In this document: positions 25,734 to 37,000 of the stretch, one piece after another
Position numbering within the stretch: position 1 is the first letter of the stretch
How the letters are laid out: each line of letters starts with the position of its first letter
From: Adineta ricciae
Taxonomy: Eukaryota; Rotifera; Eurotatoria; Adinetida; Adinetidae
Direction of reading: 5' to 3'
DNA: 64,000 bases
Assembly: GCA_905250025.1 (NCBI GenBank)
Contig: CAJNOJ010000095.1
Coordinates: 297,780 to 361,779 of the forward strand
The notes under the pieces: model-generated
Told to the model about the DNA's origin: nothing
The model's database searches: none
What the model saw: the letters and a program-made list of their open reading frames with translations, nothing else
Program-made: the position numbers and the translations under genes

Positions 25734-28224
25734 ATGGCAAAATTCGTGATCGCTGGTAATGTCGAACGGATGATATCGAAGATTTTCGTAAAAATCTCTT
25801 CTAAAATCTTTAGGAAAAGCAAATTGTCCACATTATGCTAAGGCAGAGTTACTTGGAGATTACCTCCAACGTAATTTACCCAACTTTATCGTTCATAAAT
25901 GGCCAATTGAGCCAAAAGTAAGTCAAACGGAAAAGGTTTTGTAGAAAAGTAAATGACTATCGGATGCGAAGTAGAGCGATCTGAATGAATTTAGGACTGG
26001 GACAACTGGGCGAAGGCTGCTTGTGAGAAAAATCAATGGAAACCACCAAAACAATCATCTCCACTCGTATGGCGTGAATTAATCGATCGCGGTGGTCGTG
26101 GAACACTTGTAGGTGATCTCGATGATTTCCAGGAATATGCCCATTGTTACTATGGAACTCTTCTCAATCATTTTATGGCCAATACATCAGCATTGTTTCG
26201 TTCAATTGCTGAAGAAAATTCTCAGCAATACACTGCTGATCTGGAATTCAATCAACGATATATAGAAAAAACTGTGAATCCGTACCATATATGTATCATT
26301 GGCGCCGATCATCCATGTGCCTATGCTCTCTTTCCGGATTTGTTGTCCTCGAAACTATTTCCTAATCGAGATATTTGCCTACAATTAGCGACACATGATC
26401 CAACAAAATTAGCAGCATTACAAGCTATTGCCATGGAAATCGAAGATCTTGCTTGTAAACAATTCCGTTCGATCGAAGTTTGCTTACAAGATCAGAAAGA
26501 AACTTCTTATAAGAACATGGATTTTATTTTAATTCTCGATGATTATTTTAATGAAGAGAAGGAAAAGCATTTCCGTGACGGAATTACCGAAAAGAAAAGA
26601 TTAAATCAAGGGTACGATGAACAAAACTTATTTGCCGATGAACGTCCACCATACAAGCCCGAAAAGATGACATATGATTTAAAATCCGCTTATCAACATT
26701 ACAAAACTCTTGCCAATCATATGCAAGCCAATCTCAAAGTCACCTGTCGAATACTGATCGCTTGTTCAAATTCAGTTATGATCGCAACACAAGCATTCAT
26801 TCGAACAATTAAATCTATTCCATCCCATCATATTCTTGGCCTCGCTCGGACCATTGAAAATCAAGCAAAAGCAAGAATCGGCAAGAAACTCTGCTTGGAC
26901 ATCAAAAGTAAGAAAGTTGATTCGATGATGCTCGTCTAAGTCTTATTTTTTTTCCTACACTAATTAACTTTGTTACGGTCTGTGTTAGAGTGTTAACAAT
27001 ATTTCTACTACGGTCTATATGAGAAATGCTGCCAAGGTGTCTGTCACGGTCTAGAATAAAACATTGTTACGGTGTCTATCACGGTCTGCGGGACTAAATG
27101 AAGATTCTTTCTTTTCTCTTCGTGATACACCAAAAGTTGTTTCTCGGTTAATTAAGAACAAGATTATGTTTAAAACTGTCGTCAGTGTCTACCAGCTGAT
27201 GTCGAATGGTAACTGATCGAAGTTGAAGAAATGAATGTAGTTTCTCTTGGTAATGACATATGTTAGTTATGTGATAGATGAGCATCTCTATATCAAATGA
27301 CAAAATGTCCTTTCTCTCGCTATTTATAAACATAATGTTTTTGTATATGTTATTACCAACGAAATCAATAATTTCTTATTGATTACACAATAATATTTAT
27401 GACCTTCTTTTCCGAATCGAATCGAAAAGTTTCTAAAAGTTGATATACATTCGAAATCAAACTTTTAATTGTAGGTTTTGTTTGACAAGAGAGAAAGAGT
27501 GGATTTGAATGTTTTGTTATAGATGTGGTGGATTTGCACATTATTGGAGATGTTAATGGCGAATATGTTATCGATACCAATACTTGTCAAGCAGTTGATT
27601 ATGAAGGAGCTATTTGGGCACAAACGTTCTTACGAAACTCGACTGAAATGTTGGCCGATTCGAAATACATTCGCGAAGTCATTGGTAAAGAAGTTGAAGA
27701 GCGCGGTAAACTATTTCTATGACTGATTAACTTTTCTCATAAGCGTGTATCAATTTAGAATTCGAATTGTATACTCATGTAGAACAGAATCGAACACTGG
27801 TTCAAACTCAAGCGCGAGCTATTCTATCGTTTATCAAAGGTAAATACCAGTAATCGTGAACCTTTTCATCGAATAAAATGATGTTTGATTTTAAAGATTG
27901 GATCAACGGGTCAAATGATGCGCATTCATATTCGTGTGTGATGTCCTGTTCAAATTCTACTTTAGGTTTAACTGAAACAAATGACGAAGAGCAAACAGAT
28001 AAGAACATCATTTGTTCGATACCCGTACTGATGAAAGGACAAGACGAGATATTGCCCATTGATTTGAATCTATCAAATGATAATCGAACTGCACTCATTC
28101 GAATCCTCAAGGTATCGTTACATTTTTCTTCTCACTCTTCTTTTAATACATATCAATAGAATTCAATCAATGTTCTCTCCTTTCATTTTAATAGGACATG
28201 CAAATCAAGTACAAAATGGATTGA
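25734..28224 (+). CDS. Malate dehydrogenase 1B-like protein
   Basis: Exons are 25734-25755, 25814-25917, 25995-26907, 27523-27705, 27759-27839, 27897-28111 and 28195-28224, giving 515 residues, close to vertebrate MDH1B. The start [20 protein letters not shown], the block [13 protein letters not shown], and [20 protein letters not shown] are typical of MDH1B's N-terminal extension. A divergent Rossmann and lactate/malate dehydrogenase region follows ([17 protein letters not shown] to [21 protein letters not shown]). The canonical NAD-binding glycine pattern is weak, so catalysis is doubtful. The family's role is unclear, with cilia and testis expression known in vertebrates. The 615-bp intron 3 is ten times longer than its neighbours and holds a short repeat cluster. 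Confidence 0.88.
26970..27092. repeat. Short ACGGTCT repeat cluster inside the MDH1B intron
   Basis: The heptamer ACGGTCT recurs four times, with a related ACGGTGTCT and AAGGTGTCT between them, at irregular spacing of about 35 bases. The block sits in the one long intron of the gene. It may be a degenerate minisatellite. Confidence 0.5.
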
Positions 28225-28788
28225 TTATCATGAAACTATTCGTATTTAATCGCGTTTCTTTTCTTGCTCTGCACATTTTTGTTCCTCTCCACCTTATCAA
28301 AACAACATTTTCGATTTCGCTCTCCATCCCTTCCTCTCTCTCTCTCTCGCGTTCTCTTTTTTGCTCATTTTTTTTGCATTGCTTTTATCAAAACGACTAA
28401 CATGATAATAATAATGATGATGGAGACGAACTTGTCTCTTCTTTTTTCTCGAAATATGCATGTCGCGTTGCGCTCAATCGTGCATGACAAATTTTTTGTT
28501 CAGCATTTTTATACAAAATATGCGGAGAAAACAAATCGACATCCATTTCGCTTGGTCCACAACGGTAAAAAGAGCGAGAGAAGAAAAAAATTGAATAAGA
28601 TATATATGCATACTTGTGACACGACCGGACTATACGCTCACGCTATCAACACACAACTATTGCCCGAGCGTATCGTACATACCCATCAAAATGATTAATA
28701 CAAGTGTTCACTGTGTTCACTGATGTGTACTCTAGTTTCTTAGTGTAAAAGTAATCACAGGAGTATCGGAAACATTCAAATTCACGTA
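28225..28788. other. Spacer between MDH1B and polyQ genes
   Basis: This is 564 bp of T-rich and CT-rich DNA, with a CTCTCTCTCT run near 28335. No gene is seen. Confidence 0.5.
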
Positions 28789-28832
28789 ATGTATTATCCA
28801 CAATATTACTCTACACCGCCACAGCAGCAACC

Positions 28833-28865
<33 letters not shown>

Positions 28866-30587
28866 ACAGCAACAGCCGCCGCAACATCATCCTCAACAAC
28901 AGCAACAGCAACAACAACAACCACCGTTACATAATAATCAAGATCCTCATCATACGTATAGGGCGGCTTATTCATCGTTTTACCGGCCTAGTCCAGCACA
29001 AAACCGAAGCAGTCATAATCTAAATTTCAGTCGCGAATTTGAACGTTTTCCCACACCACCACATGGCTACAGTTCCATGCCATCAGGTGCCTATCCATTC
29101 TATGATACCACCAATCAGAAACAACGCTGGCGAGCAGGTTCAACTCGAATACCGCATCAATATCATCGAACGCCAGCGTTCCATTTCCAAGATAAATCAA
29201 CTTATTATTATATGTCTGATCCAATAATTAGCAACGATAATCGAATCACTGTAAACTAAAAAGAAATCGTTTTTTCTTTTGATATGAAAATCATTCTACT
29301 CGAATTGTTTTCTCTGCATAGATTCAATTAACGAAAGTTCATATTGGACACAATGGTGATCAACAGCGTGTATTCGTCGAACAGGAATTTAGTGATGAAC
29401 ACGAACTGAAGAAATTTGTGAAAAATCTACGACACAACTTCGAAAAAACGTTCAATAATCGTGCTACTGGTGTACATAGTAGCGGTGAAAATCTTGATGA
29501 AAATCACACGACGAGTAATAAGAAAGCTGGGTAACGAGAGACATATTTCATGCATCTATTGACACTGATGCAATAAATCATTTCAGAGTCATCGTAGTAG
29601 AAGAGCCAGACGAAGAACCGAAAATCTACGAGCAGCAAGCTTATAATGAAAACATTGAATCGAAGCAATCAGCAAATAACCGTTCGTCAATAGCAAATTC
29701 GCCACGATTAGATAGCTGTGATCATTGTCGACGTTCACCAATTGATTCCTCATGCTCAACAGTTCGAACGAATCGACGTCGAAAGCATAAAATGAAACAT
29801 CATCGAGATAAGATTGACAATGAGTTGCACATCGAGGAAAAAGAACCACCTCTTCCACCCCCGCCTCTTCTATCGACACAACAACAGCAGCACAGTGAAA
29901 AAATGGCCAGCTATTCCCGTCAATACGAACCTTCCCCTCGTTTTCCACAACATCGCACTTTGCCAAAAGATAAAGACTTTCGATTGAGAAATGACTTTAG
30001 CGTTCCACCCAATCTGACTTCTCAATGGGTATGTCATATAATTATACATATCATTTGGAAAACTTGTCTTTTATTTCTAGAGATACAACGGATATTCCCA
30101 TTCATTAAATAGTCGATCACGTTCATATATTCCAGCAATGAATGAAAACTATCCTCCGTCAACGCCTTCCCGCTTTCAATACACTAAAGATCCATTCTTT
30201 CGTCCTATTCGTCCTCCCACCCCATCTCGTTTCATTCATTCCAAGACTCAACATAAATCTCAACCATCTCCTCGGTTTCAAACCACCTCCCAACATCGAC
30301 GAAATCAACCCACAAGCATTGCTGAACATTTCACGTTTATGAATAATGAACATCAACAACCTCGTGTTCATCGTACACGTTCCGAATGTCGACCTCAAGC
30401 TCCCGTCCGAAGTGGAAGTAAAACATTTCCCTATCTTGATTACAATGCCAACTTCAACCAACGTTATTTTAATCCCTATCTACATTCATCAGCGCAAATA
30501 TTTTATTCTCAACGACGTTTCTTTCGCAATCCACAAAAACATTCATGTTTATTTAATTCTTATCGTCCAAATTCTAAACGTTTTTAG
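28789..30587 (+). CDS. Glutamine-rich protein of unknown function
   Basis: Exons are 28789-29250, 29322-29530, 29587-30028 and 30081-30587, giving 539 residues. I do not recognise it. The N-terminus has two long Gln tracts (about 14 and 9 in a row) separated by Pro and His. They are coded by mixed CAA/CAG, so they are not a pure triplet expansion. The one ordered-looking block starts in exon 2 (TKVHIGHNGDQQRVFVEQEF), about 35 residues with a beta-then-helix pattern. The remainder is Arg/Ser/Pro-rich with a polyproline EPPLPPPPLL stretch (a possible SH3 or EVH1 ligand) and Thr-Pro-Ser-Arg phrases. Low-complexity composition suggests an RNA-binding or scaffold protein, but that is only a guess. 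The stop codon lies 3 bp from the stop of the opposite-strand multiplexin. Confidence 0.75.
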
Positions 30588-30590
30588 TTT

Positions 30591-32763
30591 TTATAATTTC
30601 TTATTTCTATCACAATTTGTTTCAATACATAATATTCCCATGTTGGAATCTCCAATTGAACAGGGCCAGATATATTGAGGATGAAATAAGCCATTGAGAC
30701 CATCTGGTATTCGACTAGCCACGCCGGATAAACTTGAATCTTGACGACTCCAATCGTGACCTAAACGAAAAATGAAATATGATGAAAACAAAACGTAGAA
30801 AGAAGATCCTTTCTCCCTCTCTCTCATACTAACAAGTATCTTTCGATGCTGTGCCATTAACAGCGGTTCCATGCCACCAATATTGAAATCTAGACAAAGA
30901 TAATCTGTTCACTGAAAAAGACACTAGTCAACGAAATCTAACACTTACTCAGGCTTTGATCCCTGTATGTCAAGAATTTCACTTTGTGGTGGTTTTTGTT
31001 CGAACATGTCTCCAAACGCATCGAATAGAATTTGGTCCTATAAGCAGCCGAATTTTATTACCATAGAATATTCGATCAAGGAAAGCTGACTTTCATATTA
31101 ACAATCTTAGCGTTAACACATATGCCGGCAAATAGATTCGATAACCATTGTGTGCTTGAGGACATGAATGCTCGGTAGGATCCTTTCAGCTGAGATCGAC
31201 TCAAAACGCTTGAACATAGATTATCGTAGTCTGCGAGTCTAGAACAACTAGTAGTTCCACGATTCGAGTTGCACATTCGTCGAATATGGGGGCCAAGAGC
31301 GAACACACGAAGCTAAACAAAATCAATATACAAGTACGTTCATTCTGCTGAATTGAAATGTTTACTGTTGAACATGGAAGTGTTGTTCTGCATTGCTAGA
31401 TAAGAGAACATACTGCAATAACAAACACAAATGAATACAAACTCTTACCGTTGATGGAATGCTTAGCGTCGTGGGTGGTATTGTTGGTTCTAATACCATG
31501 ACTGGATACTATCAAGAAGAAGAAAGAAACTAAGTTGTCTGCGATCAAATAATTGATGAATCTGTACTTCATTTCCTAGTCTTATTGGTATTAGTTGACC
31601 ACGAACTCGAACAAACACTCCTTGTAATCGTCCATATTCATTGACAATATGAACATAGGTATGATCGGGATAGGTCGGCGAAGCTGATATAGCTTGTTGC
31701 AATGTTGTAAATACTCTCACACTCATCTAGTAATAGAGAAAAGGAGTTGAGACTGTATTGTTTCTGAAAAACGGTTCAATTCAAACTTGTCCTGATTGTG
31801 TACATATAGGTGAACATGATGTGCCAGTGTCACCTCGGTCACCTTTTTCGCCTTTCAATCGAATATACTAAAGAAAAGGCGTGAGAAAATCTTTTTAAAT
31901 CATACAAATGATCCATACGGTATTATAGTCTAAAGTGAACTGCGTGGTAGTAACTGTTGTTGGTGGGGGCGCTGTTGGACATACACAGGATACTCCTTGA
32001 GTATTTCGATAGGCAATTTTCTGCGAAGAAGAAGAAGAGAGTGAAATTTTGCATTAGACTTCAGAAGAATGACTGCACTTTGGCATCACTGATCAATTGA
32101 TTGATAGATTGAGCAAGACGTTCTAAATTAATGCGTGTGCCAAGGCATTCTTTCGTATATGTATCAAACTTTCGACCACAATCTGTACGATGAAAGTCAC
32201 CTTAGGATAGAATGATCATTGAAAAATATTTTATTGGCACATACCTGTTGGACAAATGCCTATGTCACCTTTTTCTCCGCGTTCACCCTAAATCAAGTCT
32301 CTACAAGATGACCTTTTCCGAAAATCTTCCTACTTTTTCACAGGGACATTGCGAATAGGTCTATAGAATAAATCAAGTTCATTAGTGACGACAAACGAGT
32401 CTCTCTGACATTACCTGAGGTGTATATTTGGCAAAAGCAGTCGTAGTACTTCCCTACAAAAGACAAACATATCACCATTATCAAGTATGTCTGTATTGAT
32501 TCTTAATTATAACAATAACTTCCATTGAACTCATCTGACTAGATCAATGTATAGAAATTTGATCGGAATCTATTATTAATGCGTAATACGTTTCCGGAAT
32601 GGTGGTAATACATCAAGAGAATATCTTTGTTTACACTGAATCGAAGACACGTCCGGGTACATACAATCCATCATTTTTGTTTATGTAATTATTTCGAGAA
32701 AAAAAAAGAAACAAGTTATTGCAATACCTGACAAATAAGACCTAACACAAGTAAAATGAACAT
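30591..32763 (-). CDS. Multiplexin-like (collagen XV/XVIII) protein with endostatin domain
   Basis: There are fourteen small exons: 32763-32728, 32453-32415, 32360-32334, 32287-32245, 32182-32079, 32020-31919, 31867-31787, 31726-31568, 31508-31449, 31412-31374, 31312-31091, 31037-30949, 30889-30834 and 30760-30591. They give 408 residues. A signal peptide comes first (MFILLVLGLICQ). Two tiny Gly-X-Y runs follow (GERGEKGDIG and GEKGDRGDTG), separated by Cys-rich exons. Next is a multiplexin-type trimerisation domain (VRVFTTLQQAI to VFVRVRGQLIPIRLG), a Pro/Thr linker, and an endostatin-fold domain. Its marks are FHLRVFALGP, GSYRAFMSSSTQWL, NAKIVNMKDQILFDAF, FQYWWHG and GILCIETNC. It is an extracellular matrix protein. 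Known multiplexins have long interrupted helices, and here only about seven triplets remain. The donor after exon 11 is weak (GTCAGC). Confidence 0.85.
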
Positions 32764-33328
32764 CAATACCAAGCGAAGTAATCAAGTAATAAATCGACAT
32801 ATGGAATCAAGAAGATCGTTTCTCTCGATATCCTTCTCTTATTCTAATTAAATATAGAAAAAAAATATTTTCGTGGTATTAAGAATAATAGACTCGTAAT
32901 ACAAGGCTAGCGGTAAAGTAATTATTCAATTGCTGTGCTCGACTTACTCTCTTGAATGCATCGATATTGAGTCTTCTATTCCTACTGTTTATTTATCAAG
33001 AAAGACATATAGAAGCAAACTTTACCATTTGAAGAACGGACTTATGATGATAATGCTAAACTGCGTCGTGCTGCTTTGTCGAGTACTTCTTGTTTAATCA
33101 AAAGACCAAAAAGAAAAAACTCATTTGGTTATTCGTCGTTTTTCGATCCAGCTGACTGGGAACAAATTAGAAAGTTGAATAAATTAGCCTAGAAAAAGGG
33201 CACTCGAAGACAACTATTGTCGAACCAAAATACATCTTTCGAGAACGGACCAGCTGCTCATTAGGTCGGCATGTATGTAACGATGATTAATTACTTTTTT
33301 GTTTCCTCAATACAGAAAAAAAGCTTAC
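32764..33328. other. Region between multiplexin start and upstream secretory exon
   Basis: This is 565 bp. It includes an open plus-strand stretch at 33013-33192 ending TAG. It encodes 59 residues with dibasic sites (IKRPKRKNSFGY) and a compact end (FFDPADWEQIRKLNKLA), preceded by an acceptor-like ATATAG but with no start codon in frame. Whether it is an exon is unresolved. Confidence 0.35.
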
Positions 33329-33703
33329 CATGGTAATGGTTACAAGAGTCATATTTGAATAGAAAGGTGGTAAATCCTTGTTTTCAAGCATATCACCGGA
33401 ACCATCAAAAATTGGTGTTTCATCTTCGCCGATTGGATACATCGATCGTTTTTGTCGGTCATTTAAACGAAATCCTTCTTCTTGTTCAAGTATACGACTC
33501 AATTGCTCAATTAACAATTCATTGTTAAGATCCTCGGATGCGTCTTGTTGAAAAGCCGTATCGACAATATGTTTAAGATTACGAACAATTGGATCAAGCT
33601 GATCGTTGTTGTTGTTGCTGTTTGTTGATGAACTCATTAGAACGAATGTACACAGACCATAGATAATGATCATTAGAATTAGCCGAGAAAGAAGAACGTA
33701 CAT
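33329..33703 (-). CDS. First exon of a secreted protein, possibly an alternative multiplexin start
   Basis: One exon of 125 codons ends at an ATG|GTAAGC donor in phase 0. It begins with a hydrophobic signal or anchor (LLSRLILMIIIYGLCTFVLM) and continues into an Asn-rich and acidic region. It has a furin-type site (NDRQKRS) and an acidic SGD segment. Phase 0 is compatible with joining the second multiplexin exon at 32453. That would give a long form alongside the short form starting at 32763, as alternative promoters do in vertebrate collagen XVIII. This joining is inference. It may equally be a separate small gene whose next exon I did not find. Confidence 0.5.
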
Positions 33704-34069
33704 TTGCCGGTGCTTTCATTTAGTCAGTAATGTGTAATAATAATTTCTTCGTTTGTTTATCATTATAGTTGACAAGAAACAAGAGAATGTCATTGTCTAA
33801 GAGAGAGTCTGTCCTTTTGTTTCGAACGATTTTCTCTATCTTCTCTGTCGACCTATGTCGGATATTCGTAGATATGCAGGAGAAGAAAAGAAGGAATCAT
33901 TTTTTATTTCTTCTTTGTTTGTATTACAAACATCACAAATAAAAAATAAAAGAGCAATGTAGAAGAGTACGACAATGACACAGAAATGAATAAAAAATTG
34001 TTATTAATGTTTGTACGAATAGAATATGTATTGCACAAAGACAATCGAAAAAATGAAGAAAAACAGTTC
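33704..34069. other. Spacer between secretory exon and DLGAP-like gene
   Basis: This is 366 bp of A+T-rich DNA. It includes the 3' UTR of the DLGAP-like gene. No exon is seen. Confidence 0.5.
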
Positions 34070-37000
34070 TTATTTAGGTCCAACGAAGATTTCTACGTCA
34101 TCATTTTGATTAGCAGCGTTCGCCGCTGCCTTTCGTCGTTCTTGAATCAATTTCTTAAGATCGTCATTTGCCGGTTTGCTGCTAGATACTTTCGATTTAT
34201 TCTGATGTGGTTGTAATTGTTTGAGACGATCGTCGATGATTCGAGGACGATTATTCACTGGAAGGAAAAAGAAGAGAAAATTAATATTCTAAGAATGTCG
34301 CGTTCTCCGAATAGACTTACCATCATTGGGATCGTATTCATCTTCCATTGGTGCCCATTGTTTGGCTTTACGTGCATCGAGTTTAGAAAATTTAACCTTA
34401 ACTTTATCAATCAGTGGATATGTTATATCCCAGAAGCCTTCTAGATCACTATCGAGGGGAGTCGGTTCGCCAGCCGGTGTAGTTGATTTCGACTATTATA
34501 GAGATAATGAAAAGTTACGCTTAGATAAACAAACATTTCCTTACAACATTTGCTTGGCATAAACCACGAAACTGTTTGAGTTTTCCTTTTAGTAACAGAT
34601 TTACTTCCCCAATCGCAGCATTGATGTCAGAACGAACTAAAAGCGGGTCGAAAATGTTTTGTTTATCTGCCAGAAAACAAAAATCAATCATACTAACTGT
34701 CATCTGTCAGACGATTATCATCAGTTTGAAGAAGTTTATTGTAGGTGTCTGCTTTTGCCTTGATCACCTTTTCTTCTTCATCCAATCTGGCCAAGAACGC
34801 TTGGCCATTCTAAATAGAAGAACAAAGCACAGTCATACACTTGATTGATTCAATAGACTGCAATATAAATACACAAACCCTTGTCATGACTGATCTCGAC
34901 ATCTTTACAAATGAGTATGAAAACCGAAACGAAGTAATTGAACACGTTCTCGGCTCGGAAAATTATATTAGAATACACAATACAAAGTTTTAATTCTATT
35001 TAATTGATCAGGAAACTTGTTGTTTTTTATGCTTACCATTTTATCAACGAAGAGAAGAAATTTGTCGTAATAATCACGGATGAAAAAGAGGACGCGACCA
35101 GCGTAATGATGAAATGAACGAGAGAAGAAAGAAGAAGAAGAACACGTCTATATATGAACGAAACTGTTGTGTGAATTTCTTCTGTCGGAACTGACTAGTT
35201 TATTTACGAGATATGTGCGTGATTCGACAAAAGAAAGAAAAAATGTAGAGAAATAAAGAGAAAAAACAACACAAGTCAGAGAAAGTAAATATGAGTCATC
35301 GTCGTCACTCAGCACTTTCTATAAGACAGACAGACTACCATAATAACAAACTTGACATCATTAAAAGAGAAAGAAGAAGGAAAAAAAACGGGAGAACCAA
35401 CGAATGAAAATTTTTCTTCGTTTTCATCATCTGTCCATCCAAATAATATGATGGAGGGCACTAGCAAACAAAAAAAGAGCGTTTGATGAAGAATAATTTA
35501 TTCATTCTAGAGGGAATCTATATTGAATAAATATATTGGATTCAATTTCCCCCGATGGCACAATATGTCTATCATGCGTATGTGTGTGCATGCACACAAA
35601 ATGAACTGGATCAGAGAGATATATGAACTAATCTCACACTCATGTACAAGAAGGAAAGATTAGAAAGTCATTTGTTCGCTTTTTTTTCTTATTCGACAAT
35701 TGAAATAAGAGCCTATTCAATAATGTAATCATCATTTGTCAACAATCTCACATGACGAAGTACAAAACTTCGCTGCCAGAGAAATAACAAAAGTGTTACT
35801 GTCATATCATTTCTTTCTTTTTGATGAAGAATCGTTTGACGCAATAAAATTGTCATATCAGGCAATATAGCTTTCAAATTCATCGTCTTGTCAAGACCGT
35901 CTGATCAGACGGAAAGAATAACCATGAACAGTCAATAAAAATTAACGAGCATCGTCGATGTACATAGATCATATGACAAAGTATGCGACTAACTAAATCA
36001 ATATTTTCCATCAAGCGTCGCTTTCTTATTAATGCATCATTAAAGACTTCCTTGTCTTCCACGACGTATTACAGAACGACAGTAGATATCGAGTAATAGT
36101 CTTCGGATAAACAAGCAATCGATGAAAAAATATGAAGCGAGGAAAGTCTTATTTTCATCAGTCAATTGTCGATTGAATATTCAACAATAGTAATCTTACA
36201 AAAACTGATGAATTTTTATTTGAGGTTTCAATAAATCTTATTATTTTCGATTGTAGTATTGCTGTTTATTGTGGAGAGACATAACATCCATGCATCAAGT
36301 TTCGCATCCATTTTTATTAGCAAACGGTTAACTCGAAACACCAGAGCGAGGAAAAGAGAGAGAGAGAGCAAGTAAGCAAAGCATATAGAGTGATAAGCGA
36401 GGTTGTTTGCGATAATTTTTGTATGTGATCGATTTCGTGTTAATTAGGTCCGAGAATAGAAGGGTGTTCAAGAAGAGAAGACACAAAAACAAAAGGAAAG
36501 AATACACGCGCACACGCACACAACAATCTGACAAATGAGAGAAGTAAAGATGAACAAAATACTGACAACGAACACTGAATAGAAACATCGATCATCATAC
36601 AAAAAGGAGAAGAAGATAGCGGTCCATCACCATATCTATGTATAACGTGCGTACGATGTTATTGTTTGAATATCGTTGAATCCAATTCAATTGTTTATTG
36701 TATTTACCTGTGGTTCATTATATAATGTCTCTTGAGTTTTCTGTGTTAAATCATCGACAATTGACCAGACATGATCATCAATAGAACTATTTTCTTCGTT
36801 ATCGAGTGTTAAAACATCTTGTTCAGTGTGACCATTCGATGCTTGATGATCATAGACAGCAGACGATTGCCAATGTAGATTTTCATTTTCTAACAATTCA
36901 CCAGTACGATCAAGTAGTTCGACATTTGGCGATTCATTACCATCCATTCGATGTTCATCATCATCATTAGCATGCCCTATTTCGAAAGGAAACAACATTT

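Noticed and set aside
28264..28698. 144-codon plus-strand frame after MDH1B
   Set aside because: Low-complexity Ser/Leu/Phe from CT-rich DNA; no domain.
28732..28920. Leucine-rich minus-strand frame
   Set aside because: It is the antisense of the polyglutamine tract; CAG/CAA reads as Leu runs on the other strand.
28801..28925. PolyQ tract as a pure triplet expansion
   Set aside because: CAA and CAG are mixed throughout, so it is a coding low-complexity tract and not a homogeneous repeat.
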